Shown: positions 48,508 through 57,620, counted from the stretch's first letter. The stretch: DNA of 64,000 nt from an uncultured bacterium (GCA_905214315.1 CAJMLN010000005.1:10362-74361); one strand, 5' to 3'. The notes: generated by a model from the letters alone, not told the origin. Made by a program: numbers and translations.

Positions 48508-48579
48508 GATGAGCAAAGGCGTTCATTCATTTACAGGGAGTTTCTGTTCCCTTGTTTGAATGAACGTCTTTCCTTTTTT
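48508..48579 (+). promoter_or_regulatory. ANTAR-type antitermination leader of the glutamate synthase operon
   Basis: GATGAGC (48508-48514), hexaloop AAAGGC (48515-48520), GTTCATT (48521-48527) form a hairpin with A1/G4 in the loop. GGCGTTCATTCA (48518-48529) alternatively pairs with TGAATGAACGTC (48557-48568) to make a terminator with an inner AGGGA/TTCCCT stem and a T-rich tail to 48579. The layout mirrors the glnN leader. Confidence 0.82.
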
Positions 48580-48600
48580 GGCTGAGAAAGGATGAGGATT

Positions 48601-49692
48601 ATGAAAATAGAGGGGCAGGTTCGGATTCCGTCCGGATGTGCGATATCGGCTGTTATTGCCAAGGACGGAAGCAAAATGACAGGGGAAAAGATTATAGAAA
48701 GTATGCTTCCCATGCACGATCGCTCCAACGGACTTGGCGGTGGGTTTGCCGGTTATGGAATTTATCCGGAATATAGGGAGTTCTATGCGTTTCATATTTT
48801 TTATGATGATGATAATTCCCGGGTAGAATGCGAGAGAATGCTGAAAGAACGATTTGAGATTGTAAAATCAGAAAATATTCCGATTCGAAAGATTCCTGAA
48901 ATAACGGATATCCCTCTGATATGGAGATATTTTTTAGCGCCGCTTTCTTCTGTGCTGTCTCGTTTGCAGCTGGATGAAAAGGAGTATGTGGCGCGTACTG
49001 TTATGTATATCAATACCAAGCTTGACGGAGCTTATGTGTTTTCTTCCGGTAAAAATATGGGGGCGTTTAAAGCTGTGGGATTTCCTGAAGATGTAGGACG
49101 GTTTTACCGCCTGGAGGAATATGAAGCTTATTCCTGGACGGCACACGGACGGTATCCTACCAATACACCCGGCTGGTGGGGCGGTGCGCATCCGTTTTCT
49201 TTGCTGGATTATTCTATTGTGCATAACGGGGAGATCTCTTCTTACGATGCAAACCGCAGGTATATCGAAATGTTTGGTTATAAATGTACATTGCAGACCG
49301 ATACGGAGGTCATCACGTATATTGCTGATTATCTTTTACGCCGGCAGGGGTTGACGCTTGAGGAAACCGCGTCGGTCATTGCAGCTCCGTTTTGGAGTAC
49401 GATCCGGGAAAAAGATTCCGGTGCGGCGCAGCAGCTTGCATATTTGCGTACCGTATATCCAAGCCTTTTGATCACAGGACCGTTTTCAATTATTCTCGGC
49501 TTCAGCGGCGGCTTAATGGCCTTAAATGACCGCTTGAAGCTGCGTTCCATGGTCGTTGCCGAAAAGGGAGAGAAAGTATTCATTGCAAGTGAGGAGGCCG
49601 CTATTCGGAAAATGGAACCGGACGCGGAAAATATTTATGCTCCTGCCGGGGGAGAGCCGGTTATTGTAAAGGTGAAAGAGGGTGCGTATTGA
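48601..49692 (+). CDS. Stand-alone glutaminase (GATase type 2) subunit of a split glutamate synthase
   Basis: A 363-residue protein corresponding to the amidotransferase domain of GltB. The likely nucleophile is the cysteine in IPSGCAISAV after a short N-terminal segment. NGLGGGFAGYGIYP, AHGRYPTNTPGWWGGAHPF, NGEISSYDANRRYIE and QTDTEVITYI are class II GATase blocks. It should release ammonia from glutamine for the FMN protein encoded next, as in archaeal-type three-part GltB. Start at 48601 is preferred over 48592 because GAGGATT precedes it. The stop overlaps the next start (TGATG). Confidence 0.87.
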   Translation: MKIEGQVRIPSGCAISAVIAKDGSKMTGEKIIESMLPMHDRSNGLGGGFAGYGIYPEYREFYAFHIFYDDDNSRVECERMLKERFEIVKSENIPIRKIPEITDIPLIWRYFLAPLSSVLSRLQLDEKEYVARTVMYINTKLDGAYVFSSGKNMGAFKAVGFPEDVGRFYRLEEYEAYSWTAHGRYPTNTPGWWGGAHPFSLLDYSIVHNGEISSYDANRRYIEMFGYKCTLQTDTEVITYIADYLLRRQGLTLEETASVIAAPFWSTIREKDSGAAQQLAYLRTVYPSLLITGPFSIILGFSGGLMALNDRLKLRSMVVAEKGEKVFIASEEAAIRKMEPDAENIYAPAGGEPVIVKVKEGAY

Positions 49693-51197
49693 TGGCTGTT
49701 TCCTATATTGTTCCTGAATTTGAAGTGCTCCGCAGCCGTGACCGCTGTATTGCCTGCCGTGTTTGCGAACGCCAATGCGCCAATGGGGTACATAGCTTTG
49801 ATGAAGAGGGAAAGGTCATGCTCAGCGACGAAGCTAAATGCGTGGATTGCCAGCGCTGTGTGTCGCTTTGCCCGACCCACGCGTTGAAAATCATTAAGAA
49901 TGAATGTTCTTTTCGGGAGAATGCAAACTGGCAGAGCGACACGATTAAAGAAATTTACAAGCAGGCTTCCAGCGGAGGCGTATTGCTTTCGTCTATGGGA
50001 AATCCCAAGCCCCTGCCGGTGTATTGGGACAGAATTTTGATTAATGCTTCCCAGGTGACCAATCCGCCGATCGATCCTTTGCGCGAGCCGATGGAAACCC
50101 GGGTGTTTCTTGGAAAAAAGCCCGCAGAGATTCGAAGGATTTCAAGCGGAGAGCTTGATACCAAGCTGCCGCCGCAGCTGGAACTTTCCATGCCGGTTAT
50201 GTTTTCGGCAATGAGTTATGGTTCTATCAGCTATAATGCCCATGAGAGCCTTGCACGTGCGGCGAAGGAACTTGGAATTTTTTATAACACCGGTGAGGGC
50301 GGCCTGCATGAGGATTTTTACTGCTATGGCGAGAATACTATTGTACAAGTGGCGTCTGGACGTTTTGGCGTATATGAAACATATTTGAACGCCGGCGCTG
50401 CGATAGAAATTAAAATGGGGCAGGGGGCTAAGCCGGGAATAGGCGGACACCTGCCGGGGGCAAAAATTGTAGGGGATGTTTCCCGGACAAGGATGATTCC
50501 GGAGGGCTCCGATGCGATTTCGCCGGCGCCGCATCACGATATTTATTCTATTGAGGATCTGCGTCAGCTGGTATATTCTTTAAAAGAGGCTACGCAATAT
50601 GCAAAGCCGGTTATTGTAAAGGTTGCCGCTGTGCATAATATTGCCGCGATTGCCAGCGGTATTGCCCGCAGTGGTGCAGATATTATTGCCATTGACGGCT
50701 TCCGCGGCGGAACCGGAGCAGCACCTACCCGGATTCGGGATCATGTGGGAATCCCGATTGAGCTTGCCCTGGCGGCAGTGGATCAGCGGCTGCGGGACGA
50801 GGGGATCCGCAATAATGTTTCCTTGGTTGTAGGGGGAAGCATCCGTTCGGCTGCGGATGTGATTAAAGCCGTAGCACTCGGTGCGGATGCGTGCTATATA
50901 GCAACAGCGGCACTTCTGGCATTAGGATGTCACTTGTGCCGTACCTGCCAAAGCGGAAAATGTAACTGGGGGATTGCCACCCAGCGCCCGGAACTTGTGA
51001 AGCGGCTGAATCCGAATATCGGTGCAGAACGGCTGGTGAATCTGATGACCGCATGGCGGCATGAGATCAAGGAATTGATGGGTGGTATGGGAATTAATTC
51101 TATAGAAGCATTGCGCGGAAACCGATTGATGCTGCGCGGTGTAAGTATGACGGAAAAGGAGCTTGAGATCCTCGGTATCTCACACGCGGGAGAATGA
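49692..51197 (+). CDS. FMN-dependent glutamate synthase domain protein with N-terminal 2x[4Fe-4S] ferredoxin
   Basis: A 501-residue protein. Residues about 15-70 hold two ferredoxin motifs (CIACRVCERQC and CVDCQRCVSLCP). The rest is the FMN/2-oxoglutarate domain of GltB (MSYGSISYNAHESLARAAKE, NTGEGG, QGAKPGIGGHLPG, GFRGGTGAAPTRIRDH, and the C-terminal Fe-S cysteines CHLCRTCQSGKC). It adds ammonia to 2-oxoglutarate to give glutamate using reduced ferredoxin or the flavoprotein below. This is the archaeal-type GltB2 arrangement. ATG at 49692 overlaps the previous stop; the next gene overlaps by ATGA. Confidence 0.93.
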   Translation: MAVSYIVPEFEVLRSRDRCIACRVCERQCANGVHSFDEEGKVMLSDEAKCVDCQRCVSLCPTHALKIIKNECSFRENANWQSDTIKEIYKQASSGGVLLSSMGNPKPLPVYWDRILINASQVTNPPIDPLREPMETRVFLGKKPAEIRRISSGELDTKLPPQLELSMPVMFSAMSYGSISYNAHESLARAAKELGIFYNTGEGGLHEDFYCYGENTIVQVASGRFGVYETYLNAGAAIEIKMGQGAKPGIGGHLPGAKIVGDVSRTRMIPEGSDAISPAPHHDIYSIEDLRQLVYSLKEATQYAKPVIVKVAAVHNIAAIASGIARSGADIIAIDGFRGGTGAAPTRIRDHVGIPIELALAAVDQRLRDEGIRNNVSLVVGGSIRSAADVIKAVALGADACYIATAALLALGCHLCRTCQSGKCNWGIATQRPELVKRLNPNIGAERLVNLMTAWRHEIKELMGGMGINSIEALRGNRLMLRGVSMTEKELEILGISHAGE

Positions 51198-51622
51198 AAC
51201 GGATATATGTAAATGAAGAATGGTGTTTGGGCTGCCGCCTTTGTGAATATAACTGCGCTTATGCGAATTCCGGCATCAGCGGTATGGCAAAGGCGTTAAA
51301 GGATAAAAGGGTTTATCCTAACATTCGTGTTGAAGGAAATGACGGTCTTTCTTATGCCGTATCCTGCCGTCATTGCATGGATCCTCTTTGTGTAAAAAGC
51401 TGTATTTCCGGTGCGCTGAAAGTCGAAGACGGCGTTATTTGTATCGATCATACCAGGTGCGTCGGATGCCTTACATGTATTCTGGTCTGTCCTTACGGTG
51501 CGGTTGCACAAGGGGAAAACGGAGCGGTGCAGAAATGTGAATTGTGCCTGAAAAATGAGGTGGGAGAGCCCGCCTGTGTGGCCGGCTGTCCCAACCGGGC
51601 GATTGTATATGAGGAGAGGTAA
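51194..51622 (+). CDS. 4Fe-4S ferredoxin-type electron transfer protein
   Basis: A 142-residue protein with several [4Fe-4S] motifs: CLGCRLCEYNC, CRHCMDPLCVKSC, CVGCLTCILVCP and CELCLKNEVGEPACVAGCP. The layout is of the HycB/DmsB type, with about four clusters, suited to pass electrons between the FAD/NAD reductase next to it and the FMN glutamate synthase. It overlaps the FMN gene by four bases and is followed 1 bp later by the reductase gene, so the three are coupled. Confidence 0.9.
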   Translation: MKRIYVNEEWCLGCRLCEYNCAYANSGISGMAKALKDKRVYPNIRVEGNDGLSYAVSCRHCMDPLCVKSCISGALKVEDGVICIDHTRCVGCLTCILVCPYGAVAQGENGAVQKCELCLKNEVGEPACVAGCPNRAIVYEER

Positions 51623-51623
51623 T

Positions 51624-52862
51624 ATGAAAAAATATGTAATTATCGGAAACGGTATTGCCGCCGCCAGTTGTATTGAGGGGATCCGCAGTATGGACAGGGA
51701 AGGTTCCATTACAGTTATTTCGGCGGAGAAATATCCCGTTTACTGCCGGCCGTTGATTTCCTATTATTTAGAGGATAAGACGGATCTTCAGCGCATGGGG
51801 TACCGACCGGCAAATTTTTATGAAGAAAACGCCTGTACGGTTCTTTATGGAAAAAAAGCCGGACATATCGATTCGAAAGCAAAAAAAGTTTTGTTGGAAA
51901 CAGGCGAAATCCTGGAGTATGACGCACTGTGTATTGCTGTGGGAGCGGAACCTTTTGTTCCGCCGATGGAGGGATTGGAAAAGGTAAAAGAGAAATATAC
52001 ATTTTTAACGTTGGAAGACGCTCTAAACATAAAAAAAACCGTTGATGCAGACAGCCGTGTTTTGATTATCGGCGCGGGTCTGATCGGTTTAAAATGTGCT
52101 GAGGGATTGCACAAAACGGTAAAGAGCATCACGGTGTGCGATTTATCTGACCGTGTATTATCCAGTATTCTTGACCGAGAGAGTGCTTCTTTGGCGCAGC
52201 ATCATTTGGAGAAGAACGGAATCTGTTTTCTGCTTAATGATTCTGTAGTACGTTTTGAGGAAAAGGCGGCGGTGATGAGGAGCGGCGCACGGGTAGAATT
52301 TGACCTTGTGGTTTTGGCAGTGGGCGTGCGGGCCAATATTGGATTGATCCGTGAGATCGGGGGCGCCTGCTCCCGGGGGATTACAGTAGATACCTCTATG
52401 AGAACATCAATTCCGGCTGTTTTTGCGGCGGGAGATTGTACGGAAAGTATGGATATTTCAGATAAAGCCGTTAAAGTGATGGCGCTGCTTCCTAATGCAA
52501 GCATGCAGGGGCGCTGTGCAGGCATCAATATGGCGGGAGGACACAGCGAATTTGACTGTGCTGTTCCTATGAACTCTATTGGCTTTTTTGGATTTCATGT
52601 GATGACGGCCGGCAGCAGAGATGCTTCTGCGGAGGTATATGAGGAACGATCAGAGGAAGGGCTTCGGAAGCTGTTTGTAAAGGATGGAAAGCTGGTCGGG
52701 TTTGAATTGATTGGAGATGTGGCGCGCGCAGGGATTTATACGAATCTGATTCGTACGCAGACACCATTGGATGCTGTAGATTTTGAAAATTTGAAAAAAA
52801 ATCCGAATTTATTTGCTTTTAATCAAAAATATCGTAAAAATATACTGGAAGGTGTGGTATAA
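51624..52862 (+). CDS. NAD(P)/FAD-dependent oxidoreductase, electron donor of the split glutamate synthase
   Basis: A 412-residue two-dinucleotide-binding flavoprotein of the NADH:rubredoxin/nitrite reductase type. FAD site IGNGIAAASCIEG at the N terminus, NAD site IIGAGLIGLKCAEG near the middle, and AAGDC at the FAD flavin loop are in order. It probably takes electrons from NAD(P)H and hands them through the ferredoxin to the FMN subunit, replacing GltD. Start at 51624 is fixed by GGAGAGG; the longer frame overlaps the ferredoxin gene. Confidence 0.9.
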   Translation: MKKYVIIGNGIAAASCIEGIRSMDREGSITVISAEKYPVYCRPLISYYLEDKTDLQRMGYRPANFYEENACTVLYGKKAGHIDSKAKKVLLETGEILEYDALCIAVGAEPFVPPMEGLEKVKEKYTFLTLEDALNIKKTVDADSRVLIIGAGLIGLKCAEGLHKTVKSITVCDLSDRVLSSILDRESASLAQHHLEKNGICFLLNDSVVRFEEKAAVMRSGARVEFDLVVLAVGVRANIGLIREIGGACSRGITVDTSMRTSIPAVFAAGDCTESMDISDKAVKVMALLPNASMQGRCAGINMAGGHSEFDCAVPMNSIGFFGFHVMTAGSRDASAEVYEERSEEGLRKLFVKDGKLVGFELIGDVARAGIYTNLIRTQTPLDAVDFENLKKNPNLFAFNQKYRKNILEGVV

Positions 52863-52864
52863 TA

Positions 52865-53584
52865 ATGATAATTGATGCGGCAGGACTTGACTTTTCCGCT
52901 TTGAATGAGGCAATTCGGGACAGTGATAAAAATTGTGTTATTAAAGGCTGCTTGGGGCAGCGCTTTATTGCGGCGGGAATGAAGGATAAACAGATCCGGA
53001 TTGAAGGGATCCCGGGAAATGCGCTTGGAGCGTACCTCAGCGGCGCTTTTATTACTGTGGAGGGCAACGCGCAGGATGCCGTAGGCGATACTATGAATGA
53101 TGGGACGATTGTGATCCATGGCAATATAGGGGACGCCGCAGGATATGCCATGCGCGGCGGACAGATTTATATCAAGGGGAATGCCGGATATCGCGCGGGA
53201 ATCCATATGAAAGAATATGAGGCAAAGAAGCCGGTCATTGTGATCGGCGGCAGAGCTGGAAGTTTTTTGGGTGAGTATCAGGCGGGAGGTCTCATTGTAG
53301 TATTGGGTCTGCATAACGACGGCAAGGCTCTGATAGGGAATTTTCCGTGTACGGGAATGCATGGCGGAAAGATGATCCTTCGTGGGGATGTTTCTGCTGT
53401 TCACTTTCCGCATCAGGTTACGTCCCATCCCGCAGAACGGGAGGAGCTTTCGGAGATAGAGCCGTTTGTTCGGCAGTTTTGCCGGCTTTTTGGTTATGAT
53501 GCGGAAATGATGCTGAAAAGCCCCTATACAGTAATAACGCCGGACAGTAAAAACCCGTATAAGCAGATGTACGTTGCAAATTAG
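52865..53584 (+). CDS. GXGXG-domain subunit of the split glutamate synthase (GltB C-terminal domain)
   Basis: A 239-residue right-handed beta-helix protein equal to the C-terminal domain of GltB. Repeated G-x-x-G-x-x-x-G turns are visible (GNALGAYLSGA, GNAQDAVGDTMNDG, GNIGDAAGYAMRGG, GNAGYRAGIHMKE, GGRAGSFLGEYQAGG). In GltB this domain shapes the ammonia channel. As a separate gene it completes the set of glutaminase, FMN and GXGXG proteins. It starts 2 bp after the reductase stop. Confidence 0.93.
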   Translation: MIIDAAGLDFSALNEAIRDSDKNCVIKGCLGQRFIAAGMKDKQIRIEGIPGNALGAYLSGAFITVEGNAQDAVGDTMNDGTIVIHGNIGDAAGYAMRGGQIYIKGNAGYRAGIHMKEYEAKKPVIVIGGRAGSFLGEYQAGGLIVVLGLHNDGKALIGNFPCTGMHGGKMILRGDVSAVHFPHQVTSHPAEREELSEIEPFVRQFCRLFGYDAEMMLKSPYTVITPDSKNPYKQMYVAN

Positions 53585-53601
53585 GAAAGGCAGGATAGCG
53601 T

Positions 53602-54810
53602 ATGAAATATTCCAAGGACGAAATCAAGCAATATATCGTGGAAGAGGATGTAAAATTTATTCGAATGGCTTTTTGTGATATCTATGGAAACCAGAAAAAT
53701 ATTTCCATTATGCCGCAGGAGCTTGACAGAGCATTTGAATATGGGATTGCCATCGATGCTTCGGCCATTGCTGGATTTGGCGATGAGATCCATTCAGATC
53801 TGTTTCTTCATCCGGATACCTCCACACTTGCCGTTTTACCGTGGCGTCCGGAACATGGAAGAGTTGTGCGGATGTTTTGCTCTGTTGCGCATCCTGACGG
53901 TACTATTTTTGAGGCAGATACCCGAACAATTTTAAAGCAAGCGGTTCAAGATGCTCAAAAAGAGGGAATCTCTTTTGGATTTGGTTCAGAAATGGAGTTT
54001 TATTTATTTGAGCGGGATGAAAGCGGTGCTCCCACAAAGATTCCTTATGATACTGCCGGCTATATGGATATTGCACCGGAGGATAAGGGAGAAAATGTGC
54101 GCCGTGAAATCTGCCTGACTTTAGAACAGATGGGAATCAAGCCGGAAAGTTCTCATCATGAGGAGGGACCGGGACAGAACGAGATTGATTTTCGGTATTC
54201 TGACCCGCTTACAGCGGCAGATCATGCCGTTACGTTCCGCGCGGTTGTCAATACGATCGCCGCGAGAAACGGCCTGTATGCTGATTTTTCACCGAAACCA
54301 CTAAAAGATCAGCCCGGAAACGGAATGCATATCAACATTTCTGCCGTAAGCAGAGATAAACGCGAGATTATGCCCTTGCTGATTGCGGGAATCCTTTCCC
54401 ATGTTGCGGATATAACGGTATTTTTAAATACCACGGAGGCTTCGTATCAGCGTTTTGGCAGCCAGAAAGCGCCGCGGTATATTTCCTGGTCCAGCCAGAA
54501 TCGTTCCCAGTTGATTCGCATTCCGGCGGCAACGGGCGAATATAAACGGGCAGAGCTGCGGTCGCCGGATCCTTTGTGTAACCCTTACATAGCTTTTGCA
54601 CTGTTGATCCGGGCCGGACTTGACGGCATTCAAAACAATGCTGTTTTACCCCCTGCGGCCGATATTAACCTGTATACGGCTTCTGCTAAGGTCACAGCGG
54701 GATACCGTGTACTGCCGCAGACTTTGGCAGAAGCAAAGGCTTCCGCTGCCGGCAGTGATTTTATTGCAAAATGCCTGCCGTCGTCTATCATAAAGCAGTA
54801 TACACGATGA
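53602..54810 (+). CDS. glnA: Short glutamine synthetase, type I
   Basis: A 402-residue GSI-type enzyme, about 40 residues shorter than Bacillus GlnA. Active-site blocks are present: GSEMEFYLF, GPGQNEIDFRYSDPL, GNGMHINIS (metal and ATP site), RIPA and RSPDPLCNPYIAFA. The N-terminal region lacks part of the usual beta-grasp extension. It provides glutamine for the glutaminase encoded upstream, so GS and GOGAT are one operon; a second GS (glnN) stands divergently. AAAGGCAGG precedes the ATG. No adenylylation tyrosine loop is evident, as is normal for Gram-positives. Confidence 0.93.
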   Translation: MKYSKDEIKQYIVEEDVKFIRMAFCDIYGNQKNISIMPQELDRAFEYGIAIDASAIAGFGDEIHSDLFLHPDTSTLAVLPWRPEHGRVVRMFCSVAHPDGTIFEADTRTILKQAVQDAQKEGISFGFGSEMEFYLFERDESGAPTKIPYDTAGYMDIAPEDKGENVRREICLTLEQMGIKPESSHHEEGPGQNEIDFRYSDPLTAADHAVTFRAVVNTIAARNGLYADFSPKPLKDQPGNGMHINISAVSRDKREIMPLLIAGILSHVADITVFLNTTEASYQRFGSQKAPRYISWSSQNRSQLIRIPAATGEYKRAELRSPDPLCNPYIAFALLIRAGLDGIQNNAVLPPAADINLYTASAKVTAGYRVLPQTLAEAKASAAGSDFIAKCLPSSIIKQYTR

Positions 54811-54829
54811 TTGATAAGGGAGGAAGCAA

Positions 54830-55414
54830 ATGGATTTTACAGAACGCTGTTACAGTTTGCTTTTGGTATCATCCTCTGCAAAATTCAATGAATCTTTGCT
54901 TGCGCTGCTTTCTGAACCCCGTTATCAGCCGACGGTTCTTGCTTCAGATGTGACGAGTGCCAGGCGCTGTTTGCTGGAAAACAGTTTTGATATTGTAATT
55001 ATCAACACTCCCCTTCCCGACAGCTTTGGTACGCGGTTGGCCCTTGATGCTTGTGAAAACAGCAGTGCGGGAGTATTGCTACTGGTAAAGGCGGAACATT
55101 ATTCTGATATCAATGCACGTGTTTCTCCCTACGGAATCCTTGTCCTCTCAAAGCCTACGCCGATACAAATGATTACGCAGTCCTTGCTGCTGCTGTGCGG
55201 CACACGGGAGCGACTGCGGAAAATGGAACAAAAAACAGCGTCGATTGAAGAAAAGATGGAAGAGATTCGCATTGTGAACCGTGCAAAGTGGTTGTTGATT
55301 GAACAATTAAAGATGACGGAAAAGGAAGCGCATCGGTATATTGAAAAGCAGGCGATGGATCGGTGTGTCACCCGCCGCATTGTTGCAGAAAAGATACTTG
55401 CCACCTATAAATGA
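54830..55414 (+). CDS. ANTAR-domain antitermination regulator with a degenerate receiver domain
   Basis: A 194-residue RNA-binding regulator. Residues about 7-120 form a receiver-like fold, but the phospho-acceptor is Asn59 (IVIINTPLPDSFG) and the acidic pair after strand 1 is replaced by Ser (LLVSSSAKF), so it should not be phosphorylated; Lys108 is kept. A coiled-coil (about 120-140) leads to an ANTAR domain (RAKWLLIEQLKMTEKEAHRYIEKQ...VAEKIL), which binds hairpins with A1/G4 hexaloops to prevent terminator formation. Such hairpins stand before glnN and before this operon. Probably responds to a protein or metabolite signal of nitrogen status. Confidence 0.9.
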   Translation: MDFTERCYSLLLVSSSAKFNESLLALLSEPRYQPTVLASDVTSARRCLLENSFDIVIINTPLPDSFGTRLALDACENSSAGVLLLVKAEHYSDINARVSPYGILVLSKPTPIQMITQSLLLLCGTRERLRKMEQKTASIEEKMEEIRIVNRAKWLLIEQLKMTEKEAHRYIEKQAMDRCVTRRIVAEKILATYK

Positions 55415-55465
55415 CGGGGAAGCAGGAAAACCATGAAACAATAATAAGAAAGAAGGAACTGAAAG

Positions 55466-56731
55466 ATGCTTACAGCAATTGTCGGAATCAATTGGGGGGA
55501 TGAGGGAAAGGGCCGTATGGTGGATCTTCTTTCCTCGGATTATGAGATTATTTGCCGGTATCAGGGCGGCAATAACGCAGGACATACAGTGATTAATGAC
55601 AGGGGAAAATTTGTTTTGAATTTGCTACCCTCGGGGATTCTGCGTGAAACGACTGTTAATATTATGGGAAACGGCATGGTGATCGATCTGGAGCATTTGG
55701 CAGGAGAAATCGGGGCGCTTACCGAAAAGGGAATCCGCATCACACCGGATAATTTAAAAATCAGCAATAAAGCCATTGTATGTTTGCCGTATCATAAATT
55801 GCAGGATATTATGGAAGAAGAGCGTCTGCAGGATAAAAAGTTCGGATCCACCCGCCGGGGAATCGCCCCGGTTTATGCGGATAAATATATGAAAAAAGGA
55901 ATCCGCATGGAAGAGCTGCTGGATATGGATGCGCTTAAAGAGCGCGTAAGAGATTTGGTTGCATGGAAGAATCTTACGGTATCAGGCTACGGCCATGTAC
56001 CTATTGATCCTGATGAAACGCTGCGATGGCTTGAAAATTACGGCAGCAAAATCGCGCCGTATATTACAGATGTATCTCAATATCTTTTAAGCGCTGTAAA
56101 GGAAGGAAAAGATATACTGTTTGAAGCGCAGCTTGGCGCGCTGCGGGATATTGATTTCGGTATTTATCCGTATACGTCGTCTTCTCAGACGCTGGCCTCT
56201 TACGCACCGATTGGCGCGGGTATTCCCGGCGTGCGCCTGGATTCTGTTATCGGTATTATGAAAGCGTATTCCACCTGTGTAGGGGAAGGGCCGTTCACGG
56301 TGGAAATGTTTGGCGCTGAAGCTGAGAATCTCCGCGCTGCGGGCGGAGAATACGGAGCTGCTACCGGACGGCCGCGCCGTGTAGGCCCCTTTGATATACC
56401 GGCTTCCCGCTACGGTGTAGGCGTGCAGGGCGCGAATTGCATTGCTTTGACGAAGCTGGATGTATTGTCTTATATGGATCGAATCCCGGTTTGTACCGCT
56501 TACGAAATAGACGGTGAGATAACTACGGAGTTTCCTACAGGGGAGCGCTTGAATCGGGCAAAGCCTGTTCTTACATATCTGGAGGGATTCGGCGATGTTT
56601 CCAAATGCAGAAAGCGCGAAGAGCTTCCGCAGGCGGCTAAGGCGTATATCCGATATATAGAAGAAAAAATAGACAGCCCGATCCGATATGTTTCTGTCGG
56701 GGCGGGAAGAGAGGAATATATAAAATTTTAA
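55466..56731 (+). CDS. purA: Adenylosuccinate synthetase
   Basis: A 421-residue cytosolic enzyme joining IMP and aspartate with GTP on the way to AMP. GDEGKGRMVD (P-loop), NNAGHTV, STRRGIAPVYADK, GAATGRPRRVGPFD and KLDVLSYMDRIPVC are family signatures. Length is normal. The start follows GAAGGAACTGAAAG. It lies 51 bp after the ANTAR gene with no terminator seen between, so read-through from the nitrogen operon is possible. Confidence 0.95.
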   Translation: MLTAIVGINWGDEGKGRMVDLLSSDYEIICRYQGGNNAGHTVINDRGKFVLNLLPSGILRETTVNIMGNGMVIDLEHLAGEIGALTEKGIRITPDNLKISNKAIVCLPYHKLQDIMEEERLQDKKFGSTRRGIAPVYADKYMKKGIRMEELLDMDALKERVRDLVAWKNLTVSGYGHVPIDPDETLRWLENYGSKIAPYITDVSQYLLSAVKEGKDILFEAQLGALRDIDFGIYPYTSSSQTLASYAPIGAGIPGVRLDSVIGIMKAYSTCVGEGPFTVEMFGAEAENLRAAGGEYGAATGRPRRVGPFDIPASRYGVGVQGANCIALTKLDVLSYMDRIPVCTAYEIDGEITTEFPTGERLNRAKPVLTYLEGFGDVSKCRKREELPQAAKAYIRYIEEKIDSPIRYVSVGAGREEYIKF

Positions 56732-56804
56732 TTGACCGCAAAAGCTTGCGTTTCAGTTTGCGATGGCGGACTGTGAACGGGCTTTGTTTTTTCTGGAGGA
56801 TATG

Positions 56805-57620
56805 ATGAAATTTACTAAAATGCATGGACTCGGTAATGACTATCTGTATGTATTTTCCCAAACTGAGCCCCAGGATCCGCAAGGCCTTGCCGTCAGGCTT
56901 TCTGATCGGCATTTCGGTGCGGGTTCCGATGGAATGATCTGGATTCTGCCATCGGTAAAAGCAGATTATAAAATGCGCATCTTTAATGCCGACGGCAGTG
57001 AAGCCATGATGTGCGGCAACGGAATTCGCTGTGTGGGAAAATATGTGTATGATAAGGGTTATACGGATAAAACGCACCTTGCAATTGAAACGCTTTCCGG
57101 AATGAAAACGCTTGTACTTACTGTGGAAAAAGGAAAAGTGCGGCGCGTTTCGGTTGAAATGGGAAAAGCAGATGTCGGGCTTTTGCAGGAGATGACCGTA
57201 TGCGGACAGAAAATCGAGTATATACCTGTTTCTATGGGAAATCCTCATGCGGTTTTGTTTACCGATGATGCACAGAATGCGCCCCTTTCCACACTGGGAG
57301 CGGCATTGGAAAAGCATCCCGCGTTTCCTGACGGCGTGAATGTGGAATTTGTTCAGGTTCTCTCAGGGGATAAGCTCCGAATGCGCGTGTGGGAACGAGG
57401 TAGTGGCATTACGATGGCCTGCGGGACAGGAGCCTGCGCTTCTGCGGCAGCGGCGGTACATGCCGGCTTTTGTGCTGCGGGTACAGAAATTGAGGTTCTG
57501 CTGGACGGAGGTCCGCTGTCTGTACAGGTATCTTCAGAGGATGCGGTAACGATGACTGGTCCGGCGGAAATGATATATGAAGGAGAAACAATTGATGACA
57601 ATTCTGAACTCTCATTATAA
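56805..57620 (+). CDS. dapF: Diaminopimelate epimerase
   Basis: A 271-residue PLP-independent racemase turning LL- into meso-diaminopimelate for lysine and peptidoglycan. Both catalytic cysteines are visible, in MMCGNGIRC and in ACGTGACAS, with MHGLGNDY at the N terminus and GNPHAVLF midway. The ATG at 56805 is preferred over 56802 because GGAGGA is then 6 nt away; an in-frame extension from 56763 runs into the intergenic hairpin. It overlaps dapL by 26 bp. Confidence 0.95.
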   Translation: MKFTKMHGLGNDYLYVFSQTEPQDPQGLAVRLSDRHFGAGSDGMIWILPSVKADYKMRIFNADGSEAMMCGNGIRCVGKYVYDKGYTDKTHLAIETLSGMKTLVLTVEKGKVRRVSVEMGKADVGLLQEMTVCGQKIEYIPVSMGNPHAVLFTDDAQNAPLSTLGAALEKHPAFPDGVNVEFVQVLSGDKLRMRVWERGSGITMACGTGACASAAAAVHAGFCAAGTEIEVLLDGGPLSVQVSSEDAVTMTGPAEMIYEGETIDDNSELSL

